Shown here: positions 6,843-13,469 of the stretch, in pieces
Layout of the letters: each line of letters begins with the position of its first letter
How positions within the stretch are numbered: position 1 is the first letter of the stretch
Source: Nitrospinota bacterium
GTDB lineage: Bacteria > UBA8248
Assembly (NCBI GenBank): GCA_011523725.1
Contig: WTGD01000032.1
Coordinates: forward strand, 1 to 15,811
DNA length: 15,811 bases
Direction of reading: 5' to 3'
The notes under the pieces: model-generated
What the model was told of the DNA's origin: nothing
Seen by the model: only the letters and a program-made list of their open reading frames with translations
Database searches by the model: none
Program-made: the position numbers and the translations under genes

Positions 6843-8516
6843 TCACGGAGGCGGAATCGAGTCGAAAACCATCTCCAGCAGGTTCAGCGTCTCCGCGCGC
6901 TCGCAGCCGTCGAGGTTGAGATCGTCCAGTTGCTTTAACCCCGCAAGCATGTTCGAGACGCCCTGGGCGAGCGCCTCGGGTGCGATTTTATCCAGATCAA
7001 TCGCATAGCCCATGGTTTTCGCCATGGCGAGAACGTGGGCGGCGGCCTCTGACTCCCGAGTTTCTTGTGACGTTGAGGTGGGTGGTTCTGGGAATTCTTG
7101 AGGAGGCGGCTGCTCGTCGACCTCGGGCGGAAGCATCCGCCAGAGCGGGTTGTCGTCTTCCAGCGCCTTGCCGATGCGGAACAGGCGCGCCTCATCCCCC
7201 CATCTCCCCGCAATCTGTAGCCCGACGGGCAGGCGCCCTTCCGTGAACCCGCAGGGAACCTGAAGGACGGGGTTGCCGATGGTGCTGAAGGCGGCCGTGT
7301 TGTCGCTCACTATCGGCCACATCTTCATGCCGTCCAAACAATCCGCGATGGTGGGCGGCGCGACCGCGACGGTGGGCGTGAGCACGGCGTCCACACGCCT
7401 GAAAACCTCCGCCGCCTGCCGGATGAAGAATGTTCGGGCCTTTTGCGCCTGCACGTACCGCCAGCCCGGAATGAAGAGGCTGTACTCGAAAAAATCCGCA
7501 CCGGGCGAGACGTATCCGTCGCGGTGGTTTTCGAGGAATTTGCGGTGGTATTCCGCGCCCTCCGGCCCCACGGTCGCGGCGTAGGCGACCTGGCCGAGCC
7601 GCGCCCAGGGGATTTCCACTTCCACGAGCTTCGCGCCCATCACCTCAAATCGGGCGATGCTCTCGCGGACGACGGCCTCGGCTTCCGTGTCCTCGCCCGG
7701 CCAGAAGTGGTTCGTCGGGACGCCCAGCGTCATGCCGCCCATGCCCTCGCTCAGGGATTCCAGGAAATCTGGCGCGGGCCCGGTTCCCGTCGTTGGGTCT
7801 TTGGGGTCGGGACCTGCGATGGCCTGTAAGAGCAGGGCGGCGTCCTCCACCGTGCGGGCGAGGGGGCCTACGTTGTCGAAGCTGAGTCCCAGCGGCACGG
7901 CCCCCGCCCTGCTCACCCGGCCGTAGGTGGAGCGGATGCCCACCAGATTGCAGAACGAGGCGGGCAGGCGCACCGAGCCGCCGGTGTCGGAGCCGAGCGC
8001 GGCCGCCGCCATCCCCGCCGCCACGCAGGCGGCCGAGCCGCTGCTGCTTCCCCCCGGCGTGTGTTCAAGGCTCCAGGGGTTTCGCGCCGGGCCGAACGCG
8101 CTGTTCGCCCCGGTGCCGCCGCGCGCAAATTCCTGCAGATTCGTCTTGCCGATGATCACCGCCCCGGCTTCCACGAGCCTGCGTACGCATTCCGCCGTCT
8201 CGCCCGCCGCGGTTTTCCCCAGAATCCGGCTGCCCGCCGTGGTGGGGTGGCCTTCGAGGTCGAACAGGTCCTTGAGCGCGACGGGTATCCCGTGGAGCGG
8301 CCCCCGGTAGTTCCCTTCAGCGAGTTCTTGATCGAGTTGGCCCGCCTGTTCCCTGGCGAGGTCGAAGGTGGTTCTCGTGAAGGCGTTGATGGTCGAGTCC
8401 AGCTTCTCGATTCTGGCGATATGACTTTCAAGCACTTCGCTTGGCTTCGCTTCGCCTGCCCGGATGAGGGCGGCCAGTTCCGTAATGGGGCGGTGCAGCA
8501 GTTCGTCGGGATTCAT
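6843..8516 (-). CDS. Amidase signature family hydrolase with an extra C-terminal helical domain
   Basis: Hydrolyses an amide bond with the Ser-cisSer-Lys triad of the amidase signature family. Seen in 557 residues: PVALKDLFD with K82; TPGGSSSGSAA with cis-Ser S157; GSDTGGSVRLP with nucleophile S181. The spacings K82 to S157 (75) and S157 to S181 (24) match GatA. The catalytic domain ends near residue 464. A proline-rich linker (about 465-487) then leads to some 70 residues (488-557) with HVLAMAKTMGYAIDL, a helix rich in leucine and SIPPP at the end, which resembles the small GatC/AtzG partner subunits. GatA proper is less likely because no gatB or gatC is nearby. ATG 8516 has TGGAG seven bases upstream and a consensus TATAAT about 40 bases upstream. 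The substrate is unknown. It converges on the alcohol dehydrogenase. Confidence 0.9.
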   Translation of the reverse strand: MNPDELLHRPITELAALIRAGEAKPSEVLESHIARIEKLDSTINAFTRTTFDLAREQAGQLDQELAEGNYRGPLHGIPVALKDLFDLEGHPTTAGSRILGKTAAGETAECVRRLVEAGAVIIGKTNLQEFARGGTGANSAFGPARNPWSLEHTPGGSSSGSAACVAAGMAAAALGSDTGGSVRLPASFCNLVGIRSTYGRVSRAGAVPLGLSFDNVGPLARTVEDAALLLQAIAGPDPKDPTTGTGPAPDFLESLSEGMGGMTLGVPTNHFWPGEDTEAEAVVRESIARFEVMGAKLVEVEIPWARLGQVAYAATVGPEGAEYHRKFLENHRDGYVSPGADFFEYSLFIPGWRYVQAQKARTFFIRQAAEVFRRVDAVLTPTVAVAPPTIADCLDGMKMWPIVSDNTAAFSTIGNPVLQVPCGFTEGRLPVGLQIAGRWGDEARLFRIGKALEDDNPLWRMLPPEVDEQPPPQEFPEPPTSTSQETRESEAAAHVLAMAKTMGYAIDLDKIAPEALAQGVSNMLAGLKQLDDLNLDGCERAETLNLLEMVFDSIPPP

Positions 8517-8554
8517 GAGTGCGCTCCAGAAAAAATTTTCGTTGGTTTCGGGCG

Positions 8555-8560
8555 ATTATA
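8555..8560 (-). promoter_or_regulatory. Promoter -10 element of the amidase gene
   Basis: A perfect TATAAT on the minus strand, in an AT-rich patch within GC-rich DNA, would start transcription near 8548, about 31 bases before the amidase ATG. The -35 region (about 8577-8584, TTTCGG-like) is weak, so an activator may be needed. Confidence 0.42.
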
Positions 8561-8660
8561 TTCCAGATGGCGCGGGGCCGAAACGGAGGCGGGCGTTCAT
8601 CCCGAAGCGCTGTCAACTTTCGTTACGTGCCGGGACGTTTTCCGCGAAAGCCTCCCCGGC

Positions 8661-8689
8661 TTGGCAAGCGCCGTCATCAAAGGTAAAAG
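8661..8689 (+). promoter_or_regulatory. Sigma-70-like promoter of the CitE-like/LLM genes
   Basis: TTGGCA (8661-8666), a 17-base spacer and TAAAAG (8684-8689) give five of six and four of six matches to the consensus. Transcription would start near 8696, about 30 bases before the ATG at 8727. It lies in the divergent gap with the amidase. Confidence 0.4.
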
Positions 8690-8726
8690 CACATCATCTG
8701 AGACTATGAACGAGAAGGAGATTTTC

Positions 8727-9632
8727 ATGAAACTCTACCGGACGATTCTCTTCGCTCCCGGTAACAGGGAGAGAATGCTCGCAAAGGTGGGCAAGGCCGG
8801 GGCCGACGCCGTCGTCCTGGACCTGGAAGACGCCGTGCCCGCCGACGAGAAGGACTCGACGCGCGCAGCACTCGGGGCGGCGGTTACGACGATAGCCGAA
8901 GAGGACGGCGCGGACGTCTTCGTGCGCGTGAATCCGCTGGATGACGTGACGGGCTTTTCTATCGCCTGCGGGGCGGAGGACATCGTGGCCGTCGTGGGGT
9001 CTGCGCTCCGGGGAATCGTGCTGCCCAAGGCGGAGAACCCCGGCCAGGTGCTGGCGGCCGATAGGCTGATCCGCGATGCGGAGAGAGCGGCGGGCTGTGA
9101 GGCGGGAAGCATTCACCTGCTCGCCATCCTCGAGAACGCCCGGGGCGTGGAGGACGCCTTCGCGGTCGCCTCCGCCGATACGGGGGAGCGGCGGTTCCAG
9201 CTCGCCTTCGGGGCGGGGGACTACACCAACGATCTGGACGTCGAATGGCCGCGCGATGAGTTCACTTTCGACTACCCGCGCTCGCGTATCGCGGTGGCCT
9301 CACGAAGCGCCGGCCTGGAGAAACCGCTCGACACGGTCTGGATCGCCCTGGACGATCAGGAAGGCCTCGCCGCGAGCGCCGTGCGGTGCCGGATACTCGG
9401 CATGTTCGGCAAGTTCTGCATCCACCCCAAGCAGGTGGAAGTCGTGAACCACGCGTTCACGCCGACGAAAGAAGAAGTCGAAAAGGCGCGCGAGGTGGTC
9501 GTGGCTTTTGAAGAGGCGACGGCGCGCGGGGAGGCGAGCGTCTCCGTCGGCGGGCGCATGATCGACTATCCCGTGGTCGAGGCGGCGGAAAAAGTCATCG
9601 CCCTGGCCGAAGATTTCGGAACGAAGGACTGA
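8727..9632 (+). CDS. HpcH/HpaI aldolase/citrate lyase family protein (CitE-like CoA ester lyase)
   Basis: Mg-dependent C-C lyase of the CitE type, which cleaves or forms beta-hydroxyacyl-CoA such as malyl-CoA or citramalyl-CoA; the substrate is not fixed by sequence. Seen in 301 residues: RTILFAPGN at 5-13, ADAVVLDLEDAVP at 26-38, VRVN with R67, LPKAENP near 99, Mg ligands E136 (ILENARGV) and D165 (GAGDYTNDL), and GMFGKFCIHPKQ near 225-236. I chose ATG 8727, with AAGGAG six bases upstream, over the in-frame ATG at 8706: the ribosome site lies inside that longer version. The LLM oxidoreductase gene follows after 22 bases, so they form an operon. A free-standing CitE-like protein without citrate lyase alpha and gamma subunits points to a CoA-ester substrate, possibly supplied by a CoA-transferase. 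Confidence 0.9.
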   Translation: MKLYRTILFAPGNRERMLAKVGKAGADAVVLDLEDAVPADEKDSTRAALGAAVTTIAEEDGADVFVRVNPLDDVTGFSIACGAEDIVAVVGSALRGIVLPKAENPGQVLAADRLIRDAERAAGCEAGSIHLLAILENARGVEDAFAVASADTGERRFQLAFGAGDYTNDLDVEWPRDEFTFDYPRSRIAVASRSAGLEKPLDTVWIALDDQEGLAASAVRCRILGMFGKFCIHPKQVEVVNHAFTPTKEEVEKAREVVVAFEEATARGEASVSVGGRMIDYPVVEAAEKVIALAEDFGTKD

Positions 9633-9654
9633 CAAGACAAAACGAGAGGATGAC

Positions 9655-10659
9655 ATGAAATTCGGCATGTTCGTCATGAATCAGCACGCTTTGGGGGACG
9701 ACCCCGCAGAGCGCTGGGAGGAGCATCTCGAGCAGGTGCGCCTGATTAGAGATTTGGGCTTTCACAGTGTTTGGTGCGGCCAGCACTACCTCACTGAGGG
9801 CGTGTGGATGATGCAGACCTGGCCGAGCGTCGCCCAGGTGGCGGCCCACGCCGGCGACATGACGGTCGGCACGGGCATCCTGCTGCTCGCGCTTCACAAC
9901 CCGGTGGACGTGGCCGAGCAGGTCGCCACGCTCGACGCCATGACGAAGGGCCGTTTCGTCCTCGGTGTGGGACTCGGTTACCGCGAACCCGAATACCGCG
10001 CGTTCGGCCTCACGAAACCTTACCGCGTGAAGGCGTTTGAGGAAAAACTCGAAGCCGTCACCCGCCTATTGGAGGAGGGGACGCTCGACTATGCGGGCGA
10101 GGTCGTCAAGCTCGAAGACGTGAAGCTCACCATGCGGCCCATCCAGCGGCCGAGGCCGCCCATCTGGATAGCGGCGAATGGCGACGGCGCCGTGAAGCGC
10201 GCGGCCAGGATGGGAGAGGCATGGTTCCTGAACCCCCATGCGCGCTTCGACACGCTCAAGCGCCAGATGGAGATGTTTCACGCCGAGCGCGAGGCCGCGG
10301 GCAAGGGCGCGCCCGAGGCGACGCCCGTCATCAAGGAGATGTTCATCGGCAAGGACAGGGAGAGCGCCTTTCGCGAGTGCGCGGACTATCTGGCGGTGAA
10401 ATACGACGTCTACGTGAAGTGGGGCCAGAGCGAGGCGCTGCCGAGCAGCGACACGCTGCGGATGCCGCTCGATGAGCTTCGCTCCGACAGGTTCCTGATC
10501 GGCTCGGCGAAGGACGTGGCCGAGGACATCAGGCGCCACCGCGACGAGCTGGGCGTGGACCACATGGCGTTCCGGGTCCAGTGGCCGGGGATGCCGCAGG
10601 AACTCGTGCTGCGGACGCTCGAGCGCTTCGCCAAAGAGGTGATGCCCGAGTTCGTTTAG
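9655..10659 (+). CDS. LLM class (luciferase-like) flavin- or F420-dependent oxidoreductase
   Basis: TIM-barrel oxidoreductase of the bacterial luciferase superfamily; members use reduced FMN as monooxygenases or F420 as hydride-transfer cofactor. Seen in 334 residues: MKFGMFVMNQHALG at the first strand, DLGFHSVWCGQHYL near 33-46, TGILLLALHNP at 73-83, LDAMTKGRFVLGVGLGYREP around 93-112, and RPRPPIWIAANGDGAVKRAA near 166-184, all standard. ATG 9655 has AGAGGA four bases upstream. It follows the CitE-like gene by 22 bases. The FO synthase genes in this window make F420 use plausible, but the sequence does not decide between FMN and F420. Its last 26 bases recur after the next gene (12012-12037). 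Confidence 0.91.
   Translation: MKFGMFVMNQHALGDDPAERWEEHLEQVRLIRDLGFHSVWCGQHYLTEGVWMMQTWPSVAQVAAHAGDMTVGTGILLLALHNPVDVAEQVATLDAMTKGRFVLGVGLGYREPEYRAFGLTKPYRVKAFEEKLEAVTRLLEEGTLDYAGEVVKLEDVKLTMRPIQRPRPPIWIAANGDGAVKRAARMGEAWFLNPHARFDTLKRQMEMFHAEREAAGKGAPEATPVIKEMFIGKDRESAFRECADYLAVKYDVYVKWGQSEALPSSDTLRMPLDELRSDRFLIGSAKDVAEDIRRHRDELGVDHMAFRVQWPGMPQELVLRTLERFAKEVMPEFV
10634..10659 (+). repeat. Direct repeat copy 1: 3' end of the LLM oxidoreductase gene
   Basis: The final 26 bases of the LLM gene, encoding KEVMPEFV and the TAG stop, match 12012-12037 at 24 of 26 positions in the same orientation, 1,378 bases apart. The two copies bracket the sulfite oxidase family gene. Confidence 0.75.
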
Positions 10660-10707
10660 AATGCGCGAAGATTTTCTCTCAAAAGATTTTGGTAATGGGA
10701 GAACATT

Positions 10708-12012
10708 GTGCCTAGAGACAAATCCTCGTTCTCTGAGCCCCGGGATTTACACGAATTCTTCGCCGAGGACCCGGTGGCGGCGGATCGCGCCTTTTTCGGA
10801 CGGAAGTCGCATGTCGATAGGCGCGGCTTTCTGCGGGGCGCCGGACTTGCCGCCATGGCGGCGATGGTGGGCGCGGCGATTCCGTTTCACCGCAACATGC
10901 CGGCGGGTCTCATTCCGGCGGCTTTCGCCGACGAGAAGGCGCTTGTCGGCAAAGACGGCCTCACGCTGCTGAACGAGCGGCCGCTCAACGCCGAAACGCC
11001 GCCGCATCTGCTCGACGACTCGATCACCCCGACATCCCGCCACTTCATTCGCAACAACGGCGTCCCGCCCGCCGAAGCGTCAGCGGACGCCTGGACCCTC
11101 ACCGTCGATGGTCTCGTGGAGCGCCCCATGACCTTGTCGATCGCCGAGCTTCGCTCGAGGTTCGAAGTCGTCACGATGGCCCTCGTCATCGAATGCGGGG
11201 GTAACGGACGGGCCTTCTTCAAGCCGCCGGTAAAAGGCGCCCAGTGGACCCACGGGGCAGTCGCCTGCTCAAAATGGACGGGCGTGCGGCTCAAGGACGT
11301 GCTGGCGGCGGCCGGCGTGCGGCCCGGCGTCGTCTACACCGCCCACGTCGGCGCTGACGGGGACCTCTCCGGGAAGCCGGGCAAGCTGCCCATCTCGCGC
11401 GGCGTGCCGATCGCCAAGGCGATGACGGAGGGTGTGCTCATCGCCTTTGGCCAGAATGGCGGCCCCATTCATCCGATGAACGGGGCGCCGCTTCGGCTCG
11501 TCGTTCCCGGCTGGCCGGGGTCTTGCTCGCAGAAATGGCTCCGGCGCATCTACCTCCGAGACGTCGTGCACGACGGCCCCAGGATGACGGGGACCTCCTA
11601 CCGCGTGCCGCGGTACAAGATCGAACCGGGCGAGAAGGTCGAGGAGAAGGATTTCGTCATCATCGAGCGGATGCCCGTCAAATCGCTGATCACCCACCCC
11701 GCGAACGGGGCGGCTGTAGGACGCGCCGCCCAAGTGCGCGGTCATGCCTGGTCGGGAGACCGGACGGTCGCCTCGGTCGACCTCTCCTATGATTTCGGCG
11801 CGACCTGGAAACCGGCTGCGCTGAACGCTCCCGTGAACAACGGCGCATGGCAAAACTTCCGCGCCGATATCAGATTCCCGGAAGCCGGGTACTACGAGGT
11901 CTGGGCGCGGGCGACAGACAGTGCGGGGGTGATGCAGCCCCACGCCATCGACTGGAACCCGAAGGGGTACCTCAACAACACGATGCACCGGGTCGCGCTT
12001 CAGGTGTCGTGA
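10708..12012 (+). CDS. Tat-exported sulfite oxidase family molybdopterin enzyme (SorA/SoxC-like)
   Basis: Periplasmic molybdenum enzyme; family members oxidise sulfite or related sulfur compounds. Seen in 434 residues: a twin-arginine signal DRRGFLRG with RR at 38-39 after an unusually long 37-residue n-region, a hydrophobic stretch to about 60 and a likely AFA cleavage near 74. The Moco domain has IECGGNGR with molybdenum ligand C163, and NGGPIHPMNGAPLRLVVPGWPG near 250-271. A C-terminal dimerisation domain with a beta-sandwich pattern (about 300-434) follows. A segment RHFIRNNG (111-118) has Asn where animal sulfite oxidases have His in RNH. GTG start 10708 has GGGAG six bases upstream. No cytochrome partner (SorB/SoxD) is nearby. 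It follows the LLM gene by 48 bases and is flanked by the 26-base direct repeats, suggesting a later arrival at this site. Confidence 0.88.
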   Translation: MPRDKSSFSEPRDLHEFFAEDPVAADRAFFGRKSHVDRRGFLRGAGLAAMAAMVGAAIPFHRNMPAGLIPAAFADEKALVGKDGLTLLNERPLNAETPPHLLDDSITPTSRHFIRNNGVPPAEASADAWTLTVDGLVERPMTLSIAELRSRFEVVTMALVIECGGNGRAFFKPPVKGAQWTHGAVACSKWTGVRLKDVLAAAGVRPGVVYTAHVGADGDLSGKPGKLPISRGVPIAKAMTEGVLIAFGQNGGPIHPMNGAPLRLVVPGWPGSCSQKWLRRIYLRDVVHDGPRMTGTSYRVPRYKIEPGEKVEEKDFVIIERMPVKSLITHPANGAAVGRAAQVRGHAWSGDRTVASVDLSYDFGATWKPAALNAPVNNGAWQNFRADIRFPEAGYYEVWARATDSAGVMQPHAIDWNPKGYLNNTMHRVALQVS

Positions 12013-12037
12013 AGAGGTGATGCCCGGGTTCGTCTAG
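12012..12037 (+). repeat. Direct repeat copy 2: relic of an LLM gene 3' end after the sulfite oxidase gene
   Basis: It begins on the last base of the sulfite oxidase stop codon and repeats the LLM gene end with two changes, GAG to GGG (Glu to Gly) and GTT to GTC (silent). It would read EVMPGFV and TAG if translated, but has no gene body. Its final bases, read on the minus strand, contain the stop codon of the tartrate dehydratase gene (12034-12036). Confidence 0.75.
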
Positions 12038-13203
12038 GTTTCGGACAGATCCCTCAGCACGTCCTTGAGCGCCGCCTTGTCCTCGATGCCGAGACCGGGC
12101 AGGTCGGGAAAGCCGACGTAGCCGTCTTCCACCGCCACGCTGTCGGCGAAGCCGTTGAAGGGCTTGAACACGTCGGGGTAGGACTCGCTGCCCCCGAGAC
12201 CTAAGCCGCCCGCGATGTTGAGCGAGAGCTGGTGTCCGCCGTGGGGGATGAACGAGCGGGCCGACCAGCCGTGCGCCGCCGCCATATCGAGCGTTCTCAG
12301 GTATTCCACCAGGCCGTAGCTCAGCGCGCAGTCGAACTGCAGGATGTCCACGCCCGGGCGCATCCCCCCGTAGCGGATCAGGTTTCTCGCGTCCTGGGTG
12401 GAGAAGAGGTTCTCCCCCGTCGCCATGGGATTGTCGTAGTGGTTGGCGAGTTCGGCCTGGAGCGCGTAGTCGAGCGGGTCGCCCGCCTCTTCGTACCAAT
12501 GCAGATCGTAGGGCGCGAGCGCCTCGGCATAGGCGATGGCGGTTTCGAGATCGAATTTCCCGTTGGCGTCCACCGCGAGGTTGCGCCCCTCGCCCACGAC
12601 TTCGAGCACCGCCTCGATTCTCCTTCGGTCGCCATCGAGCGCCTCACCGCCTATCTTCATCTTGACGGTGGTGTAGCCGCGCTCCAGATAGCTCCTCATC
12701 TCGTTCTGGAGCGCTTTCAGGTCCTTGCCCGGATAGTAGTAGCCCCCGGCGGCGTAGACGGATACCTTCTCGTCGCACTCTCCGCCGCGATAGGCGTCCG
12801 CCAGGTGGCGGTAGAGCGGTTTTTCCTCGATTTTGGCCACCATGTCCCACACGGCCATGTCGATGATGCCCACGGCGACTGAGCGGTCGCCGTGCCCGCC
12901 GGGCTTTTCGTTCTTCATCATGGAGTCCCAGATTTTGGACGGGTCGAAGTTCGACCCCGCCTCGTTCAAGAGCGATTCGGGTTGCGCCTCCCGGAGCCTG
13001 GGGATGAAGCGCTCGCGCAAAAGCCCCTGCTGGGCGTAGCGTCCGTTCGAGTTGAAGCCGAAGCCGACGACGCGTTTTCCGTCGCGCACGACGTCGGTGA
13101 GGATGGCGGCGACGCTCACCGTCATCAGGGAAAAATCGATGAACGCGTTTCTCAAGTCCGATTGAATGGGAACCACCGTCTCGCGGATGTCGATAATTTT
13201 CAA
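12034..13203 (-). CDS. tarD: D(-)-tartrate dehydratase-like enolase superfamily enzyme
   Basis: Mg-dependent dehydratase converting D-tartrate to oxaloacetate (via the enol). Seen in 389 residues: VKMKIGG with the KxK pair K181/K183, metal ligands D212 (VDANGKF), E238 (WYEEAGDPLDY) and E264 (ATGENLFS), and H321 in IPHGGHQLSLNIAGGLGLGG. These match the D-tartrate dehydratase of Bradyrhizobium (K184 and H322 there, one residue shifted). NAFIDFSLMT, GFGFNSNGRY, EKPGGHGDRSVAVG and YAAGGYYYPGK also match what I recall of TarD. The start is TTG 13203, with AAGGGAG six bases upstream; the first in-frame Met is at residue 27 and would remove the first strand. A promoter lies just upstream. Its stop is inside the direct repeat at 12012-12037. 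No tartrate transporter or regulator gene is in the window. Another acid sugar dehydratase role is possible. Confidence 0.86.
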   Translation of the reverse strand: MKIIDIRETVVPIQSDLRNAFIDFSLMTVSVAAILTDVVRDGKRVVGFGFNSNGRYAQQGLLRERFIPRLREAQPESLLNEAGSNFDPSKIWDSMMKNEKPGGHGDRSVAVGIIDMAVWDMVAKIEEKPLYRHLADAYRGGECDEKVSVYAAGGYYYPGKDLKALQNEMRSYLERGYTTVKMKIGGEALDGDRRRIEAVLEVVGEGRNLAVDANGKFDLETAIAYAEALAPYDLHWYEEAGDPLDYALQAELANHYDNPMATGENLFSTQDARNLIRYGGMRPGVDILQFDCALSYGLVEYLRTLDMAAAHGWSARSFIPHGGHQLSLNIAGGLGLGGSESYPDVFKPFNGFADSVAVEDGYVGFPDLPGLGIEDKAALKDVLRDLSET

Positions 13204-13209
13204 AGCGCT

Positions 13210-13216
13210 CTCCCTT
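13210..13216 (-). promoter_or_regulatory. Ribosome binding site supporting the TTG start of the tartrate dehydratase gene
   Basis: AAGGGAG (minus strand) ends six bases before TTG 13203-13201. No other start codon has a comparable site in this frame. Confidence 0.5.
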
Positions 13217-13257
13217 CGGCGTGGATTCGACCTTTCGGCCTTGCGATGAACGCGGCG

Positions 13258-13287
13258 ATTCTACAGCCTTTTCCGGAAAAAGGTGAA
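13258..13287 (-). promoter_or_regulatory. Promoter of the tartrate dehydratase gene with a palindrome in its spacer
   Basis: Minus strand: TTCACC (13287-13282) as -35, an 18-base spacer, TAGAAT (13263-13258) as -10, four and five of six matches. The 12-base perfect palindrome TTTTCCGGAAAA (13269-13280) occupies the spacer, where a repressor would block RNA polymerase. Transcription would start near 13250, with a leader of about 47 bases. No regulator gene is in the window. Confidence 0.42.
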
Positions 13288-13386
13288 ACGGAGCCGCATG
13301 ATGCGAAAGCCTGGAAACAGACGGCGGGAGATTCAGGTTTGGTTTTCCAGTACCCGTGTAATAAAACCACAACAAAAATCGGGTAT

Positions 13387-13410
13387 GATGCTTGATTGCA
13401 TCGTGGATGC
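13387..13410. repeat. Three alternating inverted pentamers in the divergent gap upstream of glgX
   Basis: GATGC (13387-13391), GCATC (13398-13402) and GATGC (13406-13410) alternate in orientation, with spacers of 6 and 3 bases. The middle copy can pair with either neighbour. The rest of the 266-base gap (13204-13469) is AT-rich near 13340-13385 and shows no small gene; I found no convincing glgX promoter there. Confidence 0.25.
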
Positions 13411-13469
13411 GTTTGACGGCTCGCGGTTTTGTTCGTCGCAGGGGATGAAACTTTCCAGGTAGGGGAAAG

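Noticed and set aside
8061..8726. Upstream extension of the CitE-like frame, including ATG 8706
   Set aside because: Most of it is antisense to the amidase. For ATG 8706 the AAGGAG lies downstream, six bases before ATG 8727, which is the family start.
10668..10690. Two AAGATTTT copies between the LLM and sulfite oxidase genes
   Set aside because: Eight-base AT-rich repeats 15 bases apart can arise by chance, and no promoter or hairpin is formed.
13413..13441. TTGACG as a -35 box for glgX
   Set aside because: Five of six matches, but nothing like a -10 element at 16-19 bases downstream.
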